Source: Streptomyces sp. AC1-42W (lineage in GTDB: Bacteria > Actinomycetota > Actinomycetes > Streptomycetales > Streptomycetaceae). Taken from it: 64,000 nt of DNA. This document shows positions 53,033 to 61,694 of the stretch, piece after piece (the stretch's first letter is position 1; each line of letters opens with the position of its first letter). A model generated the notes under the pieces. That model was not told the origin of the DNA and made no database searches. It worked only from the letters and a program-made list of their open reading frames with translations. The stretch spans positions 3,306,001 to 3,370,000 of the forward strand of contig NZ_QKWY01000001.1 in assembly GCF_003248355.1 (NCBI RefSeq), given 5' to 3'. The position numbers and the translations under genes are program-made.

Positions 53033-53238
53033 TCCATGAGTCGTCGCGGGATCTGGTCGGTTGGCGCACAGTGGCACCAGAACGTGGCCGCCTACGGTGA
53101 CTTCGGCTACCTGAGCAGGAATTATGACCACGTGTTCGACCAGCGGGAGGCCGGGGTACCGAATATTTCGGCGACGACGTGCGGCGACGTGCGGCGACCC
53201 GCGACGACCGCCCCACCCGGCCGGTCCCGGCGAAGGCC

Positions 53239-53922
53239 CTACGGCCGGCGGCCGCCCAGCGGCCGGGCCAGCCAGTCCGCCGCCCGCGCGCGGAACTCCC
53301 CGGGCGCGAGCGACCCCGCGCCCTCCGGCACCACGCCGAGCAGCGGCGCGCCCGCCGCCACCGGCAGGTCCGTCACATTGCAGCGCGCCGCCAGATCGGG
53401 CGCGGCCGGCATGCTGCCGATGACCACGCCCGGACAGCTCAGCCCGCGCGCCCGCAGCGCCTCCGCCGTCAGGGCCGTGGAGTTGAGCGTGCCCAGCCCG
53501 GCCGGGGCGACCACCAGGACCGGCGCCTCCAGCAGCCGGGCCGCGTCCGCCAGGGTCGCGCCCTCGTCGTCGAACCGTACGAGCAGCCCGCCCGCGCCCT
53601 CCACGAGGACCAGGTCGTGCTCGGTGGCCAGCTTCTCCACCGCCTCCGCGATCTCGTACGGGCGCACCGGTCGCATCCCGGCGCGCCTGGCCGCCGTCGC
53701 GGGCGCCAACGGTTCCGGGAACCGGGCCAGTTCGACCGCGGTCACATGACCGCCCGCGAGCCGCGCCACCTCGGCCGCGTCTCCGGGTTCGCCCGGCTCC
53801 AGGCCGGTCTGGGCCGGTTTGAGGACGGCGACGCGGCGGGGCGCGGCGGCGGCCGCCACGGCCGCCGTCACGATCGTCTTGCCGATCTCCGTGCCGGTCC
53901 CGGTCACCACCAGAACGCGCAT
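53239..53922 (-). CDS. bioD: Dethiobiotin synthase
   Basis: 227 residues. The P-loop is GTGTEIGKT, with KPAQTG and EGAGGLLV as the other active-site motifs. It closes the ureido ring from diaminopelargonate using CO2 and ATP. It is last of the bioB-bioA-bioD operon, with its start 3 bp after the bioA stop. Confidence 0.96.
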   Translation of the reverse strand: MRVLVVTGTGTEIGKTIVTAAVAAAAAPRRVAVLKPAQTGLEPGEPGDAAEVARLAGGHVTAVELARFPEPLAPATAARRAGMRPVRPYEIAEAVEKLATEHDLVLVEGAGGLLVRFDDEGATLADAARLLEAPVLVVAPAGLGTLNSTALTAEALRARGLSCPGVVIGSMPAAPDLAARCNVTDLPVAAGAPLLGVVPEGAGSLAPGEFRARAADWLARPLGGRRP

Positions 53923-53925
53923 GCC

Positions 53926-55230
53926 TCAGCCCTCCCGTGCCGCCGCGCACACCGCGCGGCAGATCCGTGCCACGTCGTCGTCCCCCGTCACGTACGGCGG
54001 CATGGTGTAGACGAGGTCGCGGAACGGCCGCAGCCACACCCCTTCCCGGACCGCCGCCGAGGTCGCCGCCGCCATGTCCACCTCATGGTCCAGCTGGACC
54101 ACGCCGATGGCGCCGAGCACCCGCACATCGCGGACGCCGGGCAGCTCGCGCGCCGCCGCCAGGCCCGCGCGCAGGCCCGCCTCCACGCGTTTCACCTCCT
54201 GCCGCCAGTCCTGGCCGAGCAGCAGGTCGATGGAGGCGCAGGCCACCGCCGAGGCGAGCGGGTTGCCCATGAACGTCGGTCCGTGAGCGAGCACGGGCAC
54301 CTCGCCGCGCGAGATCCCGTCGGCGACCTCGCTCGTGCACAGCGTCGCCGCCATCGTGAGGTAGCCGCCGGTCAGCGCCTTGCCCACGCACATCACATCC
54401 GGGGAGACCCCGGCGTGGTCGGCCGCGAACAGCTGTCCCGTACGGCCGAAGCCGGTGGCGATCTCGTCGAACACGAGCAGGACCCCGTACGCGTCGCACG
54501 CCTCGCGCAGCACCCGCAGATAGCCGGGGGAGTGGAAGCGCATGCCGCCCGCCCCCTGCACGACCGGTTCCACGATCACGGCGGCCAGTTCGCCGGCGTG
54601 CCGCTCGATCAGTTCGCGCAGATGCGCCGCGTACGCGGGGTCGGGCTCGGCGTCGTAGCCGGCGGGCGGCTCGTCGGCGAAGACCTGGCGGGGCAGGGCG
54701 CCCGACCACAGCTCGTGCATCCCGCCCTCCGGGTCGCACACCGACATGGGCTGCCAGGTGTCGCCGTGGTAGCCGCCGCGCCAGGTCAGCAGCCGCTGCT
54801 TGGCGGGCTGCCCGGCCGAGCGCCAGTACTGGAGGCACATCTTCACGGCGACCTCGACCGACACCGAACCGGAATCGGAGAGGAAGACGTGGCGCAGCGG
54901 CTCCGGGGTGATCTCCACCAGCCGGGCCGCGAGCCGGACGGCGGGCTCGTGCGTGAGCCCGCCGAACATCACATGGCTCATCCGGTCCAGCTGACCGCGC
55001 GCCGCCTCGTTGAGCACCGGGTGGTTGTAGCCGTGCACGGCCGACCACCAGGAGGACATGCCGTCCACCAACTCGTCGTGGCCGTGGGCGGGTTCGGCGA
55101 GCCGCAGCCGGACCCCGGACGCGGACTCCACGACCAGCGGCTCCTGCCGGCCCGGCATGGGCCCGTACGGATGCCAGACGTGCGCCCGGTCCAGGTCCCG
55201 GAGCACGGCGGGGGAGAGCGGCTCAGGCAT
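53926..55230 (-). CDS. bioA: Adenosylmethionine-8-amino-7-oxononanoate aminotransferase
   Basis: 434 residues. Class III aminotransferase: VWHPYGPM at the N-terminus, [11 protein letters not shown], and the PLP Lys in [11 protein letters not shown]. It converts KAPA to DAPA with SAM as amino donor. The start overlaps the bioB 3' end by 8 bp. Confidence 0.96.
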   Translation of the reverse strand: MPEPLSPAVLRDLDRAHVWHPYGPMPGRQEPLVVESASGVRLRLAEPAHGHDELVDGMSSWWSAVHGYNHPVLNEAARGQLDRMSHVMFGGLTHEPAVRLAARLVEITPEPLRHVFLSDSGSVSVEVAVKMCLQYWRSAGQPAKQRLLTWRGGYHGDTWQPMSVCDPEGGMHELWSGALPRQVFADEPPAGYDAEPDPAYAAHLRELIERHAGELAAVIVEPVVQGAGGMRFHSPGYLRVLREACDAYGVLLVFDEIATGFGRTGQLFAADHAGVSPDVMCVGKALTGGYLTMAATLCTSEVADGISRGEVPVLAHGPTFMGNPLASAVACASIDLLLGQDWRQEVKRVEAGLRAGLAAARELPGVRDVRVLGAIGVVQLDHEVDMAAATSAAVREGVWLRPFRDLVYTMPPYVTGDDDVARICRAVCAAAREG

Positions 55231-56470
55231 TGGGGGCGAGATCCGTCCCCGCGCCGCGGCGGCGTACCGCCACCAGATCCGTACGGGCGCCCGGAACCGG
55301 AGTCTCCGTCGGCTCGGCGGCGGCGGCAGCGGCGGACGCGACCTCGGCCTCCGGACCGTCCGCGGTTTCGCCGCACGGCCCGCAGCCGCTCCCGGTGTGC
55401 GTACCGCAGCTCTCCGGCTCCGAGCCGCAGCCGCCCGCGTGCGAGCCGCAGCCGGCCGCCGGGTTCGCGCGGTGCCCGGGGAGCGTCGTCGTACCCGTCC
55501 CTTCCACCTCGAAACCGGCGTCCGCGATCATGTCCAGGTCGGCCTGACCGGCCTGGCCCTCGCTGGTCAGATAGTCGCCGAGGAAGATCGAGTTCACCAG
55601 GTGCAGGGCGAGCGGCTGCATCGAGCGCAGATGGACCTCGCGCCCGCCCGCGAGCCGTACCTCCACGTCGGGGCAGACGAACCGGACCATCGCCAGGATG
55701 CGCAGACAGCGCTGCGGCGTCAGGTTCCACTCCTTGGCGAGCGGCGTCCCCTCGAACGGGATCAGGAAGTTGACCGGCACCGAGTCCGGGTCCAGCTCGC
55801 GCAGCGAGAAGACCACATCGACGAGGTCCTCGTCGCTCTCGCCCATGCCCGCGATCAGCCCCGAGCACGCGGAGAGCCCGGCGGCCTGCGCCTGGTGCAC
55901 CGTGTCCACCCGGTCCGCGTAGGTGTGGGTGGTCGTGATCTCCCCGTACGTCCCCTCGGACGTGTTGAGGTTGTGGTTGTACGCGTCGGCGCCCGCCGAA
56001 CGCAGCCGCTCGGCCTGCCCCTGCGAGAGCAGCCCCAGGCAGGCGCACACCTCGACGCCCTCGTTCTGGTCCTTGATGGCCTCGATGGTCTTCGAGACCC
56101 GGTCCACGTCCCGGTCGGTGGGGCCCCGGCCGCTGGCCACCAGGCAGACGCGCTTGGCGCCGCCCGCCACCCCGGCCGCCGCCGCCTTCGAGGCGTCCTC
56201 GGGCTTGAGCCAGGTGTACTTGAGGATCTCGGCCTTGGAGCCGAGCCGCTGCGAGCAGTACGAGCAGTCCTCGGGACAGAGCCCCGATTTCAGATTGACC
56301 AGATAGTTCAGCTTCACCCGCCGCCCGAACCACTGACGGCGCACCCTGCCGGCCGCCGCCACCACATCGAGCAGTTCGTCGTCCGGGGTCGCCAGTACGG
56401 CGAGCGCTTCTTCACGGGTCGGCAGCTCGCGCCGCAGCCCCTTGTCCACCAGCGTGTTCAGGAGGTCCAT
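55223..56470 (-). CDS. bioB: Biotin synthase with Cys-rich C-terminal extension
   Basis: 415 residues from ATG 56470 with GGAGG-like bases upstream. The radical-SAM cluster motif is CPEDCSYC. The second-cluster ligands follow in VCLVAS, VCACLG and [11 protein letters not shown], with RLAGGRE. The enzyme inserts sulfur into dethiobiotin. The family usually ends near residue 335-345; this one adds about 80 residues: a stretch with five Cys-Gly pairs and His ([17 protein letters not shown] and on), an Ala run, and a basic [13 protein letters not shown] end. The tail could hold metal or an iron-sulfur cluster. Confidence 0.95.
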   Translation of the reverse strand: MDLLNTLVDKGLRRELPTREEALAVLATPDDELLDVVAAAGRVRRQWFGRRVKLNYLVNLKSGLCPEDCSYCSQRLGSKAEILKYTWLKPEDASKAAAAGVAGGAKRVCLVASGRGPTDRDVDRVSKTIEAIKDQNEGVEVCACLGLLSQGQAERLRSAGADAYNHNLNTSEGTYGEITTTHTYADRVDTVHQAQAAGLSACSGLIAGMGESDEDLVDVVFSLRELDPDSVPVNFLIPFEGTPLAKEWNLTPQRCLRILAMVRFVCPDVEVRLAGGREVHLRSMQPLALHLVNSIFLGDYLTSEGQAGQADLDMIADAGFEVEGTGTTTLPGHRANPAAGCGSHAGGCGSEPESCGTHTGSGCGPCGETADGPEAEVASAAAAAAEPTETPVPGARTDLVAVRRRGAGTDLAPNA

Positions 56471-56536
56471 GGCGTCGATCCTGACGCACCGCACCGCCCC
56501 GAGCCAAGGAGGAACCGGACAACGGAGCTCACGCGG

Positions 56537-56556
56537 GGTGTGTGCATCACCACACC
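56537..56556. promoter_or_regulatory. Inverted repeat between bioB and bioF, candidate operator
   Basis: GGTGTG and CACACC arms around eight bases, with a third half-site (GGTGTGAC) at 56564. It sits midway in the 143-bp divergent region and is well placed for a common biotin-responsive regulator, which is not in the window. Confidence 0.45.
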
Positions 56557-56613
56557 GTGCCCCGGTGTGACCCCGGTTAGGGTCTGTGGGCTGCCTACAA
56601 GAGGGGTCACTCC

Positions 56614-57756
56614 ATGCCCGCCACCCCGTTCGACTGGATCGACGACGAGGCGCGCCGTCGCGCGGACGCGGGGCTGGTCCGCAGGCTGCGGCCCCGGAGC
56701 GCCGGCACCGGGCCGCTGGACCTCGCGAGCAACGACTACCTCGGCCTGACCCGGCACCCCGAGGTGACCGCGGCGGCGGCGGACGCGGCCCTGCGCTGGG
56801 GCGGCGGATCGACCGGCTCCCGCCTCGTGACGGGCTCGACCGCCCTTCACGCGGAACTCGAACGCGAACTCGCCGCGTTCTGCGGATTCGAGGCGGCCCT
56901 CGTGCTCTCCTCCGGTTACGCCGCCAACCTCGCGGCCCTCACCGCGCTCACCGGGCGCGACGGCCTCATCGCCTCGGACGCGGGCAACCACGCCTCCATC
57001 GTGGACGGCTGCCGGCTCTCGCGGGCGGCGACCGTCGTCGTCCCGCACGCCGACCCGGAGGCCGTCCGCAAGTCGCTGTGCGGGCACGAGGGCCGGCGGC
57101 TGGCCGTCACCGACTCGGTCTTCTCCGTGGACGGCGACGCCGCGCCGCTCGCCGCGCTGGCCGCCGTCTGCCGGGCGGAGAACGCGGCGCTCCTGGTGGA
57201 CGACGCGCACGGTCTCGGGGTGCTCGGCGAGGGCGGACGCGGAGCGCTCGACGCGGCGGGGATCGCGGGCGGCGGGGGAGTCGTCGCGACGCTCACCCTG
57301 TCCAAGTCGCTGGGCAGCCAGGGCGGCGCGGTCCTCGGCCCGGCCCGCGTCATCGACCACCTCGTCAACACCGCGCGGACGTTCATCTTCGACACCGGGC
57401 TCGCCCCGGCGGCGGTGGGCGCGGCGCTGGGCGCGCTGCGGCTGCTGCGCCGCGAACCGGAACGCGCGCTGCGGGCCCGTACGGTCGCCACCGCGCTGTA
57501 CGAGGGGCTGACGGCGGCCGGGCTGACCGCGGTGCGCCCCGACGCGGCGGTGGTCTCGGTGCGGGCGCCGTCGCCGGACGCGGCGGTCCGCTGGGCCGCC
57601 GACTGCCGGACGGCGGGGCTGGCGGTCGGCTGCTTCCGGCCGCCTTCGGTCCCGGACGGCATCTCGCGGCTGCGGCTCACCGCCCGCGCCGACCTGACGG
57701 ACGAGCAGATCGGGCAGGCGGTGGCGACGGTGCGGCGGACCGCCCCGGCGAGCTGA
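56614..57756 (+). CDS. bioF: 8-amino-7-oxononanoate synthase
   Basis: 380 residues. Alpha-oxoamine synthase: [39 protein letters not shown] and the PLP Lys in [12 protein letters not shown]. It condenses pimeloyl-ACP with Ala to start the biotin rings. It is divergent from bioBAD. No bioC, bioH or bioI gene is identified nearby, so the pimeloyl source is not visible. Confidence 0.94.
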   Translation: MPATPFDWIDDEARRRADAGLVRRLRPRSAGTGPLDLASNDYLGLTRHPEVTAAAADAALRWGGGSTGSRLVTGSTALHAELERELAAFCGFEAALVLSSGYAANLAALTALTGRDGLIASDAGNHASIVDGCRLSRAATVVVPHADPEAVRKSLCGHEGRRLAVTDSVFSVDGDAAPLAALAAVCRAENAALLVDDAHGLGVLGEGGRGALDAAGIAGGGGVVATLTLSKSLGSQGGAVLGPARVIDHLVNTARTFIFDTGLAPAAVGAALGALRLLRREPERALRARTVATALYEGLTAAGLTAVRPDAAVVSVRAPSPDAAVRWAADCRTAGLAVGCFRPPSVPDGISRLRLTARADLTDEQIGQAVATVRRTAPAS

Positions 57757-57795
57757 GCCGGCGGACCGGGCCGCGGGTCCGGGGCGGCGGGCGCC

Positions 57796-57993
57796 TCAGC
57801 GCCGCAGACCGGAGACGAAGGACGTCCAGGCCGTGGGGGAGAACTCCAGCGGGGTGAGCGACACATCCTTGGAGTCGCGTACGGCGAGCAGCCGCCCGTC
57901 CTCGAACGGGGCGGTCTCCACGCAGTTGTTCATACCCGTGCTGCGGCTGCTGCGCCGCCACCGTAACGCTTGCTGTGCGGGGCGATCGGACAT
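57796..57993 (-). CDS. DUF397 protein
   Basis: 65 residues. The family pattern is clear: WRRSSRSTGMNNCVETAP, VRDSKDVSLTPLEFSPTAW, F-rich end. DUF397 proteins in streptomycetes go with XRE regulators in developmental loci (whiJ, abaA) and probably act as their small partners. It starts 25 bp after the XRE stop. Confidence 0.9.
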   Translation of the reverse strand: MSDRPAQQALRWRRSSRSTGMNNCVETAPFEDGRLLAVRDSKDVSLTPLEFSPTAWTSFVSGLRR

Positions 57994-58018
57994 GACGGTT
58001 CCTCCGGGCGGTGGGGGG

Positions 58019-58879
58019 TCACCGATCGTCGCGGTCGATCGCGGCGATCAGGTCCAGCGTGTGCTCCGGCGACAGCGCGTGGGCCTGAAGGGTGCGGAAG
58101 GCCGCGCTGTACGCCGCAAGGTCTTCTTTCCGTTCCAGATAGAGGCTACTCGTCAAGTGGTCAAGAACGACCACGTCAAGGTCAGAAGCGGTCGGAAAGG
58201 AGAAAATAACGAAAGGGCTGGTGAGGCTGACATAGCCGCCGACCGCGAACGGAAGTAACTGGAGTTCCACATGGGGCAGTTGGGCCACCCGGGCGAGATG
58301 GCGCAGCTGCTGGCGCATCACTCTTCGGCCACCCACCTCCCGGCGCAGCACCGCCTCGTCGAGCACCGCGCTCAGCCGCAGCGGCGGGTCGCTGCTCAGC
58401 ACCCCCTGCCGGGTCAGCCGCACCTCGACCAGCGAGTCCAGCTGGCCGGACGGCAGCCCGTCCAGGGAGGCCCGGGTCACCGCGCGGGCGTAGTCGGCGG
58501 TCTGGAGCAGGCCCGGAACCACCGTGGTCTCCAGCGTGCGGGCGGTGCGCGCCTGCGACTCCAGACTGATGAAGTCGCGGTACTGCGGCGGGATGAGACC
58601 CCGGTACGCGTGCCACCAGCCGGCGCCGCCCCCGCCCGCCGAACCGGCCAGCGCGCCCAGCACCTCGCGCAGCTGGGGATCGTCCATCCCGTACGCGTCC
58701 AGCAGCCGGATCACGTCATCCGGCCGCACCCCGCTGACACCTGTCTCGATCCTGCTCACCTTCGACTGGTGCCAGCCGAGCAGGTGCGCGGCCTCCCGGC
58801 TCGTGAGCCCCGACGCGTGCCGCAGACTCCGCAGCTCCTCCCCGAGCTTGCGGCGCCGAACCGCTGGACCGTGCTGCAT
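58019..58879 (-). CDS. XRE-family regulator with DUF5753 (WhiJ-like)
   Basis: 286 residues. HTH at about 12-70 (LGEELRSLRHASGLTSREAAHL, split; GWHQSKVSRIETGVS). The DUF5753 domain follows (PGLLQTADYARAV, VVLDHLTSSLYLE). This is the WhiJ-type regulator of the XRE/DUF397/HATPase trio; such loci influence differentiation and antibiotic production. It binds DNA and is likely antagonised by the DUF397 partner. Confidence 0.92.
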   Translation of the reverse strand: MQHGPAVRRRKLGEELRSLRHASGLTSREAAHLLGWHQSKVSRIETGVSGVRPDDVIRLLDAYGMDDPQLREVLGALAGSAGGGGAGWWHAYRGLIPPQYRDFISLESQARTARTLETTVVPGLLQTADYARAVTRASLDGLPSGQLDSLVEVRLTRQGVLSSDPPLRLSAVLDEAVLRREVGGRRVMRQQLRHLARVAQLPHVELQLLPFAVGGYVSLTSPFVIFSFPTASDLDVVVLDHLTSSLYLERKEDLAAYSAAFRTLQAHALSPEHTLDLIAAIDRDDR

Positions 58880-59084
58880 CTGGACGCTCCCTCCCGCTGT
58901 CTGACGAGGGGACAGTGTCGCGCCCGCGCGGGGACGGGCGGGGAGAGTTCACCGGTTTGAGTTACAGATATATGCATATCTTGGTGGATCGCCACCACGG
59001 AGGGCAGCATCGGTGGCAATCTGGCGCGAAGCACAACCGGTCCGCTCGCCGGACCGGTACCGGGTGGGAAAGGGACGGCTCGCC

Positions 59085-59564
59085 ATGGCAGACCATCAGG
59101 AAGCACGTGTCACTCTGCCGAGCGAGCCGGTATCGGTCTCCGCGGCCCGCCGGTACGTGGCCCGCGTACTCACGGACTGGGGCCTGCCCGAGGACGCGGA
59201 GGCCGCCGACGCGCTCCGCCTCATCCTCTCGGAACTGGCCACCAACGCCGTGCTGCACACCTTCGGGCAGTCCCCGACCTTCACCGTCGACCTGCTGCTG
59301 GAGCGCGAGGAACTGCTGAGCCTCGGGGTGACGGACAGTCACCCCCGCAGGCCCCAGCGGCTGCCCGCCGCCGTCCAGCAGGACAACGGACGCGGCATGG
59401 TCATCGTCCGCGCGCTGGCCAAGGAGTACGGCGGCCGGGTGACGGTCACCCCCACCGACGACGGCGGCAAGACCGTCTGGGTGACGCTGCCGTGGCACGC
59501 CCCGGCCGGCCCCGACGCCGTACGCGCCCGGCCCGCGGGCCCCCGTCAGGCGACCCGCCCGTAG
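59085..59564 (+). CDS. HATPase_c (RsbW-like) ATP-binding protein
   Basis: 159 residues from ATG 59085, preferred over GTG 59013 because of a GGGACGG ribosome site and a normal family N-terminus. N-box LILSELATNAVLHT and G-box DNGRGMVIVRALA define a GHKL ATP site. These small proteins are anti-sigma-like kinases. It is divergent from the XRE gene, completing a whiJ-like trio. The 3' end overlaps the NlpC gene by 19 bp. Confidence 0.9.
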   Translation: MADHQEARVTLPSEPVSVSAARRYVARVLTDWGLPEDAEAADALRLILSELATNAVLHTFGQSPTFTVDLLLEREELLSLGVTDSHPRRPQRLPAAVQQDNGRGMVIVRALAKEYGGRVTVTPTDDGGKTVWVTLPWHAPAGPDAVRARPAGPRQATRP

Positions 59565-60019
59565 TACACGCTCCGGGTCCAGATCTTCTCCAGCCGGACC
59601 ACGGCCCCGGTCTTCGGCGAGTGCCAGATCTTCCCGCTCCCGGCGTAGATGCCCACGTGGTAGACGCTGCGCCCGGAATGGAAGAAGACCAGGTCGCCCC
59701 GCTGCCGCTCGGACGCCGTGATGTGCCTGGTGCGGTTGTACTGCTGCTGGGCCGTGCGGGGGAGCTTCTTGCCGGCCTTCTCGAACGAATAGAGCGTCAG
59801 CCCGGAACAGTCGAAGCTGTTGGGCCCGGTCGCGCCCCACCGGTAGGGCGCTCCCTTCTTCGACGCGGCGACCTTCAGCGCCTTCGCGGCGTGGCCGGCC
59901 GCCTGCGCCTCGGAGGCGGCACCGGGGACCAGCAGCGTGCCGCCGACCGCGGCGAGAGTCATGACCGAGGCCGTGGTGGCCCGGGCGAGCAGGGACGGGA
60001 CATGAACCTGCGCACTCAT
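59546..60019 (-). CDS. Secreted NlpC/P60 peptidoglycan hydrolase
   Basis: 157 residues from ATG 60019. A signal peptide covers about 1-42 (ATTASVMTLAAVGGTLLVPG, AQA cut site). The NlpC/P60 domain has the catalytic Cys in SFDCSGLTLYSF and His in VYHVGIYAG, and ends WTRSVYYGRVA. It cuts stem peptides in the wall. A c-di-AMP riboswitch precedes it, tying expression to turgor and wall state. Confidence 0.94.
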   Translation of the reverse strand: MSAQVHVPSLLARATTASVMTLAAVGGTLLVPGAASEAQAAGHAAKALKVAASKKGAPYRWGATGPNSFDCSGLTLYSFEKAGKKLPRTAQQQYNRTRHITASERQRGDLVFFHSGRSVYHVGIYAGSGKIWHSPKTGAVVRLEKIWTRSVYYGRVA

Positions 60020-60021
60020 GC

Positions 60022-60230
60022 GCAACCCTTCGTCAGCCGCCTGTGAAGGATGGCCTGTCGGGTTCGGGCTGGCGAAGTCGCCCGGCCGCGCGCGGCGGCT
60101 TCACCCCGAGGGACAACCGGTGTGCTCCGGCGGTCCCGTGATGCTCGGGTCCTCCACTCCTGCCGATCCACTCCTGTCGACCAGGCATCCGGACGGCGGC
60201 AGGACTCGGCGTCCGCCCGGACCGCCCCGC
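60022..60230 (-). promoter_or_regulatory. ydaO/yuaA-type c-di-AMP riboswitch
   Basis: Reading leftward, the leader holds CTCGGGGTGAAGCC, a variable GC stem, then CCCGAACCCGACAGGCCA and CACAGGCGGCTGACGAAGGG right before the ATG. GGGGTGAA, AACCCGNCAG and AGGCGG are the conserved blocks of the actinobacterial ydaO class. That class typically controls NlpC/P60 and Rpf wall hydrolases. The 5' limit is approximate. A likely -10 region (CATATG) lies near 60302; 60240-60536 otherwise holds no gene I can support. Confidence 0.78.
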
Positions 60231-60536
60231 CGCGGTGGCGGGGGCTTGTCGTCCCAGGGATCTTGACGCACCTCGTGCCCGATTTCCGAGGTGAAACAGC
60301 CATATGTGAATATCGCCCCGAATCGACCGTTCAGGTGGGCGGCCCCCCTCCCCGCGCTCCCGCGCCCGTCCGCGGCCGTGCCCGTACCAGCGCTGTCGCG
60401 AGGGAAGCCGCCCGGCGCGCATCAACGGAACGCAAATCGGCCCGTCGCTCGCACGAGGGAACGCCTACGCCGATCGAGCGAGAAATCCCATCGCACCCAC
60501 CGGGCGTGTCGCCCGCGCCCGCGGCGCCCGGCCCGG

Positions 60537-61589
60537 TCACGGCCTGCGGTCGTGTTCCGCCAGCCAGGCGTCCTCCGCCTCGTAGTCGAACAGCACCGTG
60601 CCGTACGTGCGCAGCATCGCCGGGAAAGCGTCCTGCCAGGCGCGGTCCGACAGGCGGGAGGCCAGCCAGTCGACGGTCTCCGGCAGCGAGTCGGCGTAGT
60701 CCGTCACCGGGCGGTAGCCGAGTTCCCGTGCGGCGGCCGACATGTCGTAGACGATGGAGTGCGGCGCGCTCCAGGGCGTCGCGCCGACGCCCTCCGCGGG
60801 CGGGGCGCCCGCGACCAGCACCGTCTCCGTGGACCGGCCCAGCACCGCGTCCACCGCCTCCCCGATCTCCGCGACCGTCGGCGCCTGCGGATCGGCGGCG
60901 TTCAGCACGCGCGAGCCGGGCCGGGCGGCGGCCAGCCGGATCAGCTCGGCCGCGTTCGACGTGTGCAGCGGATGGAAGCGCGAGGCCCCACCGTACGCCA
61001 GCACCCGCCGGGGCCGGCCGTCCAGCGCCCGCTTGACGAAGTACAGCTCGCGCGGGGTGCGGCAATGCGGTCCGTGCACCGCGCCCGCCCGCAGCAGCGT
61101 GACCGGGAGGGTGTCACCGGCCGCGAGCAGATCGCGCTCCAGGCGGATCTTGCGCGTCGCATAGGTGTCGTCGCCCGGCTCCACCGTGCTCAGCGACTCC
61201 GGGATCGGCAGCGGATAGCGGGGCGCCCCGTCCGGCTCGCCCTGCGTATCGAAACTGCGGCCCCGCTCGTCCGCGTACACCGCCCCGCTGGACACGACCA
61301 CCGCCGATCCGATCCGGTCCGCGAGGCCGGTCAGCTGCCGGGCGTGCGGCCTCCCGTACGCCACCAGGTCCACCAGCACATCGCAGCCCGGACCGAGCGC
61401 CGCCGCGAGCGCGCCCTCCTCGTCACGGTCCAGGGCGACCGTCCGCACCCCGCCGTCCCACCCCTCGACGCGGCCCCCGCCGCGCGACGCCGCCGTCACC
61501 TTCCAGCCGTCCGCCGCGAGCGCGCGCACCGCGGCGCGCCCCATCTGTCCCGTCGCTCCCAGCACCCACGCGTGTCCCCTGTTGGTCAT
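60537..61589 (-). CDS. NAD-dependent epimerase/reductase-like protein
   Basis: 350 residues from ATG 61589. Extended SDR fold: nucleotide loop LGATGQMGRAAV, VVSSGAVYAD with the catalytic Ser region, and YATRK as the YxxxK pair. C-terminal VNAADP-like VLNAADPQAPTV. The substrate is unknown; it could be a nucleotide sugar or an isoflavone-reductase-like target. It is monocistronic. Confidence 0.88.
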   Translation of the reverse strand: MTNRGHAWVLGATGQMGRAAVRALAADGWKVTAASRGGGRVEGWDGGVRTVALDRDEEGALAAALGPGCDVLVDLVAYGRPHARQLTGLADRIGSAVVVSSGAVYADERGRSFDTQGEPDGAPRYPLPIPESLSTVEPGDDTYATRKIRLERDLLAAGDTLPVTLLRAGAVHGPHCRTPRELYFVKRALDGRPRRVLAYGGASRFHPLHTSNAAELIRLAAARPGSRVLNAADPQAPTVAEIGEAVDAVLGRSTETVLVAGAPPAEGVGATPWSAPHSIVYDMSAAARELGYRPVTDYADSLPETVDWLASRLSDRAWQDAFPAMLRTYGTVLFDYEAEDAWLAEHDRRP

Positions 61590-61694
61590 GCCAGGCACGC
61601 TAGGCGCGGCCGCCCCGGCGGACCAGGGGCGTTCACCGCTCGCGAATCCGCTCTCGGCGTCGGCGATCCGGGAACCCGGGGGCCCGTCCGCGCG

